Shown here: positions 16,668 through 24,631 of the stretch, piece after piece
How positions within the stretch are numbered: position 1 is the first letter of the stretch
Layout of the letters: each line of letters starts with the position of its first letter
From: UBA7862 sp050872785
GTDB taxonomy: Bacteria; Bacillota; Clostridia; Christensenellales; UBA1242
NCBI GenBank assembly: GCA_050872785.1
Contig: JBNMHO010000002.1
Location: 1-64,000 of the forward strand
Reading direction: 5' to 3'
DNA length: 64,000 nt
Program-made: the position numbers and the translations under genes
Notes under the pieces: model-generated
Told to the model about the DNA's origin: nothing
Databases searched by the model: none
Seen by the model: only the letters and a program-made list of their open reading frames with translations

Positions 16668-18026
16668 ATGAAAAAAAATCGGGTGTATTATGAACTCAAC
16701 CCTTCACAAGAAGTGGTGAAAATGCAACTTTTGTTTTCGCTGGACAAAAGGGTTATAAATATTTTATCATCTGCAACAAGTGATGAAATGTTAGACATTG
16801 ACCTTATGCGACAAGCAATTTCTCTTGCCTTTATGCGAAATGATAGCATGCATATTAAGTTTGTAAAAAGACGAAAACTTATGCAATATTTTGATGAAGA
16901 AGCAACTTGCCCAGCTATTCCATACATCGAATTTTCAACAAAGGAAGAACAAGATAAATTTATCGCAGACAGAAAGAAAAAGGCAATTAGATATAAACAT
17001 GGCAAAGTGGTGGAATTTTATCTTTGCAAAACTTATGACAACAAACTTATGATTTTTGTAAAAATTTGTCACTTGATTGCAGACCTCTATGGGCTTAACA
17101 TCTTTTACAAAGACCTATTTGAAGTTTATGACGCTTTGAAAAATAATAAACCTCTTCCAAAGCCAATTCCAAAATTTGAAGAAGTTGTAAAGAAAGATTT
17201 GCAAGTTAAACACAATGAAAAAATTAAACAAAGAAATTTTGATTTCTTCAACGAGTATATGAGGGCTAGGGAAGAACCTTATTACGCTGGCGTTCATGGG
17301 CTGCACAGCAAAATTGCAAAGAAGAACTTTAACAAGCGTTCCATGAAAATGTTTCTTATTAACAATCAAACAGAAAGTTATATGAAGCCAATGAGCAAAG
17401 AAAAGTCCTCTAAAATTGTTGACTATTGTGTCCAGCACAAAATCACTCCAGCAAACTTCTTGTTTTATGCCGTGTCACTCACTCAATCAAAACTTAACAA
17501 CAATATTAAAAATCAACTTCAACTTGAACTTTCAAACTGTCGTGGCACTGCACTTGAAAGAAGTGTTTCGGGGACAAAAACTCAAAGCCTTGGCTGCTAT
17601 GTCACAATGGACCCAGAAGTAAAATTGTCTGAAAGCCTTGACACTTTCTGCAAAAATCAAATGTTGTTTTACAGACACCTTGGCTTTTCAGATTTCGCTT
17701 TTCAAATGCTAACACACAAAATTTGGAAGAGTTCAAATCTTCGCACATATTATGCACTCACATTTTCCTTTGTTCCAATTATGAAGCCAGAGGGCGTGTC
17801 GTTTCAAATTTATAGCAACAACAAATGTGCACTTCCATGTTATTATGCTGTGTTGTTTGACGTTAATACTCATGAAATGCAATTTATATATGACGCTCAG
17901 AAAAAACTTGTATGCGGGGAAGATATTAACAGATTTCACGCAGCGTTTGAAAAGATTGTTGACATTATGCTTGGGACATCTGACCCATATCTGAAAGAGA
18001 TAAATGTAGAAGGAGAAAATAAATGA
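16668..18026 (+). CDS. Stand-alone condensation-domain protein
   Basis: The 452-residue protein resembles NRPS-type condensation or acyltransferase (CoA-dependent acyltransferase fold) domains. The active-site segment reads CHLIADLYG (H135-x3-D139), so the catalytic His is kept but the first His of the usual HHxxxDG is Cys and the Gly is replaced. It is the right size for a single domain. It overlaps the next gene (acyl/aminoacyl-AMP ligase) by ATGA, and a carrier protein follows. The trio can activate an acid, load it on the carrier and transfer it to an unknown acceptor. AAAGGAGAAAAAGGT precedes the ATG. Confidence 0.75.
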   Translation: MKKNRVYYELNPSQEVVKMQLLFSLDKRVINILSSATSDEMLDIDLMRQAISLAFMRNDSMHIKFVKRRKLMQYFDEEATCPAIPYIEFSTKEEQDKFIADRKKKAIRYKHGKVVEFYLCKTYDNKLMIFVKICHLIADLYGLNIFYKDLFEVYDALKNNKPLPKPIPKFEEVVKKDLQVKHNEKIKQRNFDFFNEYMRAREEPYYAGVHGLHSKIAKKNFNKRSMKMFLINNQTESYMKPMSKEKSSKIVDYCVQHKITPANFLFYAVSLTQSKLNNNIKNQLQLELSNCRGTALERSVSGTKTQSLGCYVTMDPEVKLSESLDTFCKNQMLFYRHLGFSDFAFQMLTHKIWKSSNLRTYYALTFSFVPIMKPEGVSFQIYSNNKCALPCYYAVLFDVNTHEMQFIYDAQKKLVCGEDINRFHAAFEKIVDIMLGTSDPYLKEINVEGENK

Positions 18027-19750
18027 AATATTACAAAGAAACGGAAATGCTTAAGAAAACCTTTTTGAAAGAAGGCGACTACAAAAGCACAAAAGAAGTT
18101 TTTGAAAGAATTGCAAGACTTGCTCCAGATACACAAGTTTTGGCAGAACTAGATAGCCACAGAAAAATTGTCTATCACACAGCACAGGGGCTTCTTGAAG
18201 ATGTTGAAAGCTTTGGTGACGGACTTATTGCCATGGGACTTCAAGGCAAACATATCGCACTCCTTGCCGAAAATTCATACAAGTATTTTGTTACAGACGT
18301 TACAATCGTTGGCGGAGCGGGAGTTATAAGCCCAATAGACAAAGACGCAAAAGAAGAATTGCTTGAAACATTGCTAAAAAAATGCGATGCAGATGCAGTC
18401 ATTTGCTCAGCCTATCTTGTTCCAAAAATTAAAGCAGTTGCAGAAAAATGCAAGAGAATTAAAACAATAATTACAATCGACAAAAAAGTTGATGACCTCA
18501 AAACATTTGATGAAATTCAAAAATTGGGCAAGGAAAAGGAAAACGCAGGAAAATATAGAGCAATTCAGCCAGATCTTGACGCAGTTGCGGAAATTATCTT
18601 TACTTCTGGCACAACTGGGGCAAACAAAGCAGTTATGCTCACCGGCAGAAACCTTGCAACAAATATGTCCAACTGTCTTGATGTCATTCGTGGGTCAAAA
18701 AAGAATAACACTTCAATGTCCATTCTTCCAATGCACCACGCAACAGAAATTTATACACACATTATGCCACGTGTTGCAGCAGGCAGGCTTACATATATAA
18801 ATGGCAGCATGAAAGATATGATGCTTAACATGAAAGTCTTTAAGCCATATATCATAACAGTTGTCCCAATGATTGCAAATGCTTTTTACAAAACTATTTG
18901 GCAAGAAGCCAAAAAGCAAGGCAAAGAAGAAAAACTTAAAAAGGGAATTAAACTTTGCAAAATGCTTAACAAACTTGGCATTGACGTTACACACAAGTTA
19001 TTTAAAGATTTGTTTGCACCATTTGGTGGTAACTTGCAACAAATTGTTTGTGGCGGTGCTCCACTTGACCCAGAAGTTGTGTCGGGCATGAGAGATCTTG
19101 GCGTGTATATCATAAACGGCTTTGGAATTACAGAATGTGGCCCACTTGTTTCTATGAACGCAGACACATTGGGTGACTGTGCTTCAATCGGAAAAGTCTG
19201 CCCAAGACTTGACGTTAAAATTTTCGAACCAGACGAAGAAGGCATTGGCGAACTTTGCATAAAGGGGCCAAGTGTTTCAAAAGGCTATTATAAAGACGAA
19301 GAAGCAACAAAGCAAGTGTTTGACGAAGAAGGATTTTTCCACACAGGCGACCTTGCAAGACAAAATGAAAAAGGCGAACTCTTTTTGGCAGGCAGGAAGA
19401 AAAATCTTATTGTTCTTGACAGCGGAAAAAATGTTTATCCAGAAGAACTTGAGCAAGCCATTGTCACAAACATAAGATATGTAAAAGACACAATGGTTTT
19501 TGAAGAAGATTGTGAAATTAAAGGTGAGAAAAAACGACTTATCTGTGCAGAAATCTTTTTGGGTGACGAAAAGAGGTCTGATGAGGAAATTATTGCAGAT
19601 TTCAGAAAACTTAACCAAACACTCGCCCCATACAAGAGAATATCTTACATTGATGTTTTGGACGAAGACTTTGAACGCAACGCTTCAAAGAAAATTATGC
19701 GTAAACCAGCACTTGCAAGACACAAGAAAACTGGCGGACTTGTAATTTAA
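18023..19750 (+). CDS. AMP-dependent acyl- or aminoacyl-AMP ligase
   Basis: The 575-residue ANL-superfamily enzyme has the AMP-binding motif TSGTTGANKAV (from about residue 194), a GFGITECGP motif (A5 type), the TGD motif and a C-terminal NASKKIMRK with the catalytic Lys. It activates a carboxylic acid as an adenylate for thioesterification to CoA or, given the context, to the carrier protein encoded next. The sequence is closer to fatty-acid ligases (FadD-like) than to NRPS A domains by overall look; the substrate cannot be told. It is the middle gene of the three-gene operon. Confidence 0.85.
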   Translation: MKYYKETEMLKKTFLKEGDYKSTKEVFERIARLAPDTQVLAELDSHRKIVYHTAQGLLEDVESFGDGLIAMGLQGKHIALLAENSYKYFVTDVTIVGGAGVISPIDKDAKEELLETLLKKCDADAVICSAYLVPKIKAVAEKCKRIKTIITIDKKVDDLKTFDEIQKLGKEKENAGKYRAIQPDLDAVAEIIFTSGTTGANKAVMLTGRNLATNMSNCLDVIRGSKKNNTSMSILPMHHATEIYTHIMPRVAAGRLTYINGSMKDMMLNMKVFKPYIITVVPMIANAFYKTIWQEAKKQGKEEKLKKGIKLCKMLNKLGIDVTHKLFKDLFAPFGGNLQQIVCGGAPLDPEVVSGMRDLGVYIINGFGITECGPLVSMNADTLGDCASIGKVCPRLDVKIFEPDEEGIGELCIKGPSVSKGYYKDEEATKQVFDEEGFFHTGDLARQNEKGELFLAGRKKNLIVLDSGKNVYPEELEQAIVTNIRYVKDTMVFEEDCEIKGEKKRLICAEIFLGDEKRSDEEIIADFRKLNQTLAPYKRISYIDVLDEDFERNASKKIMRKPALARHKKTGGLVI

Positions 19751-19765
19751 CAAAGGAGATAAAAA

Positions 19766-20005
19766 ATGAACGAACTTAAACAAATTATCAGTGATTATGT
19801 TGGCGTACCAGCGGACAACTTGAGCGAAAACACCAGCCTCGTTGGCGATATTGGCATTGACTCATTTGGCTTGATGTCACTTATTTGCACTCTAGAGGAC
19901 ACCTTTGAGTGCAATATCCCAGACTATGAACTTTCATCTTTCCAAACCCTAAACGACCTTTCAACCTATCTTGCACAAAACAGTTCAGTCTTTGCAAGAG
20001 CATAA
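19766..20005 (+). CDS. Acyl/peptidyl carrier protein
   Basis: The 79-residue protein has the phosphopantetheine site GIDSFGL (Ser33) in a four-helix ACP-like sequence. AAAGGAGAT precedes the ATG. It is the last gene of the condensation-ligase-carrier operon, and no thioesterase or reductase gene is adjacent. Confidence 0.88.
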   Translation: MNELKQIISDYVGVPADNLSENTSLVGDIGIDSFGLMSLICTLEDTFECNIPDYELSSFQTLNDLSTYLAQNSSVFARA

Positions 20006-20083
20006 ACTCTGTATCGGGGATAAAAATGCTTTAATTTATTAAGGCATAAGTGTATTTATGCTTACAATTATTCAATAAACAAT

Positions 20084-20120
20084 AAAAAACCTTGTTGCTT
20101 TCTAGTAACAAGGTTTTTTG
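20084..20120. terminator. Bidirectional terminator after the carrier-protein operon
   Basis: AAAAAACCTTGTT pairs with AACAAGGTTTTTT, and the convergent gene ends seven bases further on. Confidence 0.9.
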
Positions 20121-20126
20121 TTATAC

Positions 20127-20609
20127 TTACTTTTCAAACAATGAATGGCAATATGGGCAATATTTCCCGTCATGAGTTTTCTTAAGCGGAGCGCCACAGT
20201 TTTCGCAACGGGTAAGCATTTTTATTGCAGATTTATTTTTGTTCGCTGTCAACTTCTCGCCGTCAAACAAAAGACCTTCAATATAGTTTTTGTTGATTGC
20301 CGTTATCAGTTGAGATTTCACTTCGCCAACGGGAAGTTGAAGTTGACTTGCAATGTCCTCGACAGAATAAATTTTCTCCTCGTCAACCGCATATACAATT
20401 CGCTTTGCTTGGTTTAACGCACCAAATTGCACCCACAGCATTGGTGAACCATAGAACCCAAGAACTGCAAATATTATGCCAATGACCAAAAGAAACGTCA
20501 TGCCCTTTGAAGCGCCAAAAATAATTGCTGGGATACTTGCCACAAAGCCAATGCTCAAAAACAGAGCAAAGAAGAATACAGTTTTTTGTTTTTTATATAA
20601 TTTTTCCAT
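20127..20609 (-). CDS. Membrane protein with winged-helix-like and zinc-ribbon domains (160 aa)
   Basis: Two membrane helices (about residues 11-33 and 38-62) are followed by a small helical domain (about 75-125, with YSVEDIASQLQLPVGEV, winged-helix-like) and a C-terminal zinc ribbon (CENCGAP...CPYC). The family is not named. The layout suggests a regulatory or scaffold protein on the cytoplasmic face of the membrane. It is monocistronic. Confidence 0.7.
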   Translation of the reverse strand: MEKLYKKQKTVFFFALFLSIGFVASIPAIIFGASKGMTFLLVIGIIFAVLGFYGSPMLWVQFGALNQAKRIVYAVDEEKIYSVEDIASQLQLPVGEVKSQLITAINKNYIEGLLFDGEKLTANKNKSAIKMLTRCENCGAPLKKTHDGKYCPYCHSLFEK

Positions 20610-20763
20610 ACAATTATTATACTATAAAAATTTTCAAGTGTAAACTATTTGAATAATTTTTTGTTTAATATTTTTTTTCTTAAACCTTTATGTGTTTTTT
20701 TCATAAAATACTCTATCGAAATAAATTTTTTGATTAAATATATGATATAATCAATCAGAATCC

Positions 20764-20805
20764 CATTTTAACTAAATTCTAGTAGAGATAGAATTGTTTT
20801 AAATG
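20764..20805 (+). promoter_or_regulatory. Hairpin in the glmM leader
   Basis: AATTCTA/TAGAATT (20775-20781 and 20789-20795) with outer pairs CATTT/AAATG forms a 42-nt stem-loop 38 bases before the glmM start. No T tract follows, and it does not resemble the glmS ribozyme. Confidence 0.35.
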
Positions 20806-20842
20806 AGATTGCAAAATAATTAAAATCATGAAAGGTGAAAAT

Positions 20843-22189
20843 ATGGGAAAATATTTTGGGACAGACGGGATAAGAGGTCCGTTTGACGAGTTTTTAACTG
20901 TTGACATTGCAAGACGCTGCGGCAACGCATTGGGGGCAAGCAGGACTGGAGCGAGGATAGTTTTGGGCGGGGACACAAGGACTACACGTGACCTCATCAC
21001 GTCTGCTTTTTCACTGGGAGCGATGGAAGCGGGGGCAAAAATTGTTGATGTTGGCATTTGCACCACACCTGGAATTTCTTATTTAACCAAAAAACTGCGG
21101 GCAGATTTTGGCGTTGTTGTAAGTGCCTCACACAACCCACCAGAATATAATGGTATAAAGATTTTTGACTACAATGGCATAAAACTCTCTGACGAGCAAG
21201 AGGATAAACTTGAAAGTGAATTTCAAAATTACACAAAACTTGACGGATTTAGCGTGGGGCGTTTTTTGCAAAGCGAAGACGTTGTAAAAAAGTATGAGGA
21301 CTATCTTGTAAAGTGTTCCGACACCAAACTTCGAGGGCTTAAAGTTGTTGTTGACGCAAGCAACGGGGCAGCGTATAAAATTGCCCCAAATGTCCTTAGA
21401 AGACTTGGTGTAGAAGTGGTGGAAATTCATTGCACGTCAGAGGGTAAAAATATTAACGTTGGCTGCGGAGCATTGCATCCCAAGAGCGTTTGCGAGGCGA
21501 CCGTTAGGTCGGGAGCGGACATGGGGATAGCACTTGACGGCGATGCCGACCGAATAATCGCTTGTGACGAAAAGGGTAATGTAATAGACGGCGATATGAT
21601 GATATATATGCTTGCAAAATATCTAAAATCTGAGGGAAAATTGATGTGCGACACATTGGTCGGGACAAAGCAAACAAACAAAGGTCTTGAAGAAGAGTTG
21701 AAGTCACTGGGCATAGACCTTTTGCGGTCGGACATTGGTGACAAGTATGTTATAGAAATGATTGAGCAAAACGGACTTAACTTTGGTGGCGAGAAAGTGG
21801 GGCATATAATATTTAGAGATTTGGCGTCAACTGGTGACGGAATTTTGACCGCCATAAAACTTTGCGAAATGATGAAAAAAGAACATAAGAAACTTAGTGA
21901 ATTATCACAAGTAAAACTTTATCCACAACGAAACATAGATTGCCCAGTGCGAGATAAAGAACAAGTTATGCAGAATGAAAATTTAAAAATGCAAATTGAA
22001 TACTTGGCAGAAGCATTGGGCGAAAAGGGAAGACTTCTAGTCCGCCCAAGCGGAACGGAACCAAAAGTAAGAGTTATGGTGGAGTGCGAAGACGAAAACC
22101 TTGCAAACTTCTACGCTGAACAACTTGCAACCACCGTCAGAGAAATTGATTATTGTATGGCAGACGAAGAAGTACAAAATTTGAAATAA
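20843..22189 (+). CDS. glmM: Phosphoglucosamine mutase
   Basis: The 448-residue enzyme converts glucosamine-6-phosphate to glucosamine-1-phosphate for peptidoglycan precursor synthesis. Motifs are N-terminal GTDGIRG, the phosphoserine loop SASHNPPEYNG, the Mg loop DGDADR and the phosphate-binding RPSGTEPKVRVM. The start at 20843 follows AAAGGTG; an upstream ATG at 20828 would add five residues not typical of the family. The stop codon lies at the edge of the interspersed repeat R2. Confidence 0.95.
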   Translation: MGKYFGTDGIRGPFDEFLTVDIARRCGNALGASRTGARIVLGGDTRTTRDLITSAFSLGAMEAGAKIVDVGICTTPGISYLTKKLRADFGVVVSASHNPPEYNGIKIFDYNGIKLSDEQEDKLESEFQNYTKLDGFSVGRFLQSEDVVKKYEDYLVKCSDTKLRGLKVVVDASNGAAYKIAPNVLRRLGVEVVEIHCTSEGKNINVGCGALHPKSVCEATVRSGADMGIALDGDADRIIACDEKGNVIDGDMMIYMLAKYLKSEGKLMCDTLVGTKQTNKGLEEELKSLGIDLLRSDIGDKYVIEMIEQNGLNFGGEKVGHIIFRDLASTGDGILTAIKLCEMMKKEHKKLSELSQVKLYPQRNIDCPVRDKEQVMQNENLKMQIEYLAEALGEKGRLLVRPSGTEPKVRVMVECEDENLANFYAEQLATTVREIDYCMADEEVQNLK

Positions 22190-22260
22190 AAAAGAAGAAA
22201 GAAGAAATAAAAATTGAGGCGATTATCGAAAGTGGTCTATTGAAAATAAGAAAGAAAAAA
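22185..22260 (+). repeat. Interspersed element, copy R2
   Basis: A purine tract is followed by the core GAGGCGATTATCGAAAGTGG, then a second AATAAGAAAGAAAAAA tract. The core plus flanks is 23 bases identical to copy R4 (56275-56297). It begins at the glmM stop codon. The 3' part overlaps a terminator hairpin. Confidence 0.75.
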
Positions 22261-22285
22261 ACCACTTCTGTGGGTTTTTTTACAA
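22254..22285. terminator. Terminator after glmM (possibly bidirectional)
   Basis: AAAAAACCAC-TTCT-GTGGGTTTTTTT has a short stem with T and A runs. An alternative, longer pairing GAAAGTGGT/ACCACTTC joins it to the R2 core. Confidence 0.75.
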
Positions 22286-22342
22286 TATATCTTTTTTTTC
22301 AAATGGAAGTTAAGGTTAAGAAAGTGTTTAAGATTTTAAGTC

Positions 22343-22729
22343 TTAACTTTTTCTTGTAACTTGGAATTTAATAACTTTTTGTTCGCCGTTTGCTAGGTCT
22401 GGCAGAGTGATTTCAAGTGTGCCGTCATTGTAGGTGTATGTTTGATATGGTTGCCCGTCAAGTTGCACGCCATAGATGGTGGAGAAATCTACAAGAGTGG
22501 TGTTAATTTGGTCGGTTAGTTTGCCGCTGGATAATGTTTCGCCCGAGTTATTTTGCACGGTTATGGTGTAGGTTAGTGGGCCGTCAACCCAATTTGTTTT
22601 GTCCGCTTCTTTTAAGACAGTTAGCCCTTCAACAATGGTTGTAGATACAAGATTGCTTGAAAAACTGATTGCACTGGCTGGGTTGCCATATTGTCCAGCA
22701 ATGTCCACTTGATTTGTAAGTTCCGCCAT
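22343..22729 (-). CDS. DUF11-like repeat protein (128 aa)
   Basis: The protein has one bacterial-conserved-repeat (DUF11-like) beta-sandwich: a short N-terminal strand region, then TYTITVQNNSGETLSSGKLTD and a closing QKVIKFQVT strand. There is no signal peptide or anchor, so either the export route is unusual or it is a spore or cytoplasmic structural protein. A larger relative without a signal lies at 56864-57619. GAGGTG precedes the ATG. Role unknown. Confidence 0.65.
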   Translation of the reverse strand: MAELTNQVDIAGQYGNPASAISFSSNLVSTTIVEGLTVLKEADKTNWVDGPLTYTITVQNNSGETLSSGKLTDQINTTLVDFSTIYGVQLDGQPYQTYTYNDGTLEITLPDLANGEQKVIKFQVTRKS

Positions 22730-22835
22730 ATTTCACCTCTGTTTTGTTATATTTTATGATTACAAGTTACTTTTGGTGAAAGTTAGCAATTTATGGTGGC
22801 GGGAAATATAATGATATTGTTACTAAGGAGTAAAA

Positions 22836-23069
22836 ATGGAATTATTAAACAAAGCCATAATTGATTATTTAAAACATCTTCCAGACGGCTCTTCAAAGGT
22901 GGTGAGCCAGCAGTCAAATCTTGTTGCGACCAATCTCGCCCCACTTTATCCGTCAAAAGTCGTTTTGACTAACACATATTATGCTCCCGTTACACCCCGA
23001 CCTATAAGACAAAACAATCCACCATATATTTGGCTTCTATTTTGGCTTCTTTTTAGGGGAAGTTTTTAG
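22836..23069 (+). CDS. Hypothetical small protein (77 aa)
   Basis: AAGGAG precedes the ATG by five bases. The product is polar, with a Pro-rich stretch and a short hydrophobic C-terminal segment (IWLLFWLLF, about residues 64-72). No family is recognised. Confidence 0.5.
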   Translation: MELLNKAIIDYLKHLPDGSSKVVSQQSNLVATNLAPLYPSKVVLTNTYYAPVTPRPIRQNNPPYIWLLFWLLFRGSF

Positions 23070-23109
23070 CGGGAAGGTTGGATATATATTGTCTAAAAAG
23101 TATTAAAAA

Positions 23110-23143
23110 ACTTATCCATAAAAAGTGGATAAGTCTTTTATTT
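23110..23143. terminator. Bidirectional terminator between the small gene and the thyX-like gene
   Basis: ACTTATCCA/TGGATAAGT with loop TAAAAAG, flanked by an A run and a T-rich tract. Confidence 0.9.
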
Positions 23144-24288
23144 TAAATCTTTCTTTCAAGTGTAATGCCGTCATGGAAGGCACACTTATTTTTGCAGTTG
23201 TAGCCAGCAAGACAGCGGGCGCCTTTGGTGTATGGCTCAAGCATTTTGATAATTTCTGGATTCTGGGTGTTTGCAAGATATTTATCCAAAGTCTTTTTTG
23301 TTTGGTCACAAATTTCAAGTTGCGCACAAGTGCAAAGCCTTTCCCTCATTTTAAGAACAAATGCTTCTGGTGTGCCTCGTTCATAAATTTGAACCATGCT
23401 GCCCGATGGGGTAAATTCTTCAACCTTAAGCATATCCTTTATCCATTCGTCACGCAACTTATCGTCTTCCTCAACAAGAGGTGGAATGTAATATTCTGGG
23501 GTTGGAAGTCCGGATAGTTGATAGTTCAAGGTTCTATGTCTTTCTGCTTGGGCATATTCAACAAGCGAGCCTTTATATTTTGTAGTGTATGTATCTCCAA
23601 AATATTCCTGCATATCTCTTTTGGCAAGCAGGGAAAAATCTCTTGTTTTCCCCAGTTCCACAAGGTCTGGGTCAACAAGGTTTAGGTCCTCAAGATTTTT
23701 GCAAAATTCGCCAGCTGTGTCGCAAAGTGGCATGAGAAGTTGGGAATCTGTGTCTTGCAACTTTTCAAGCCAAGCGTAAAGATAATTTAGTTGCCTAAAT
23801 GACACAGTGTATGCAAGACTTGTTGGGGTGTAGATAGAAAGGAATAGTCGTGCGTTTTCAAGAGCAAGTTTTCTTATTCTTTTGTCGTCAAAATATTGCT
23901 CCTCGCCATATCTTTGTTTTATCACCTTTTCAAGCACCTTTGTCCACTTGGTGTAAAGGTCGGCTTGCATGCCAGTGGAAACCATTTTTGTATAACGTCC
24001 CGACTTTTCGCTGGTGTTGTATGCCTTTTCATTATTTAGCAAAATGGCAAACATTTTTGGCACATCTTCAAGATAAAGTGTTAAATATTCGTGGTCAAAA
24101 ATGCTATGATGTCCGCTGGACTTCACCATATTTGCCCTTGACAGTTTTCTTTCAAGTGTCTGGTTTTTGATGTCTTCAAAAGTGTGTGGCATGTAGCAAA
24201 TTCCAGCAAGTTCGCCACCCAGTTCGTCAAATTCTTCCTTAAAGTTTGGAAGTTGTCTTGAAGTTGATGCAACAATTTCTATTCTCAT
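23143..24288 (-). CDS. FAD-dependent thymidylate synthase-like protein (ThyX family, long form)
   Basis: The 381-residue protein shows ThyX-type features: SSGHHSIFDHEYLTLYLEDV near residue 57 and an ERHRTLNYQLSG segment near 250, resembling the RHRx7S dUMP/FAD motif but with six rather than seven spacing residues. Classical ThyX is about 220-250 residues. The extra length includes a C-terminal Cys-rich tail (CTCAQLEIC... and CLAGYNCKNKC), which could bind metal. It probably methylates dUMP to dTMP, but the degenerate motif leaves room for another flavin-dependent reaction. It is monocistronic. Confidence 0.7.
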   Translation of the reverse strand: MRIEIVASTSRQLPNFKEEFDELGGELAGICYMPHTFEDIKNQTLERKLSRANMVKSSGHHSIFDHEYLTLYLEDVPKMFAILLNNEKAYNTSEKSGRYTKMVSTGMQADLYTKWTKVLEKVIKQRYGEEQYFDDKRIRKLALENARLFLSIYTPTSLAYTVSFRQLNYLYAWLEKLQDTDSQLLMPLCDTAGEFCKNLEDLNLVDPDLVELGKTRDFSLLAKRDMQEYFGDTYTTKYKGSLVEYAQAERHRTLNYQLSGLPTPEYYIPPLVEEDDKLRDEWIKDMLKVEEFTPSGSMVQIYERGTPEAFVLKMRERLCTCAQLEICDQTKKTLDKYLANTQNPEIIKMLEPYTKGARCLAGYNCKNKCAFHDGITLERKI

Positions 24289-24631
24289 CTTTTCCCCCTA
24301 AAAATTAAATTCAATCACATTATACATGTTGACAAAAATTTTGCAAGAGAAAATTTATATAAAATATCCACTTTGTGTTGTGTCTGTGACGGAGATATTC
24401 TTTATGTTTTGCAATATGAGGGAAGTTTATCAAATAAAAAATTTTTTTAGAATTTTTTGTGAAAGTTGACTTAAAAACTTGTAAAATGACATGGTGGCGG
24501 AGTAATTTTTGGTCAAAAAGCGTGATTTTCGTATTAAAAACGAGTAAATTTGACAAAATACTAACAAAAGCAGCAAAACAGTTTGTCTTTTTGGACTTAT
24601 ATGTTAAGATATTGGTGGGAAAAGGGAAAAT
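24289..24631. promoter_or_regulatory. AT-rich divergent intergenic region with two promoters
   Basis: On the minus strand TTGCAA (24341-24346) and TATAAT (24319-24324), spaced 16, serve the thyX-like gene. On the plus strand TTGTCT (24583-24588) and TAAGAT (24605-24610), spaced 16, precede the ABC operon. The same TTGTCTTTTTG...ATGTTAAGATAT arrangement occurs before the lipoprotein gene at 29581-29608. I see no gene between them. Confidence 0.6.

Noticed and set aside
20764..20805. glmS-type ribozyme before glmM
   Set aside because: The leader is too short and lacks the conserved core; only a simple hairpin is visible.
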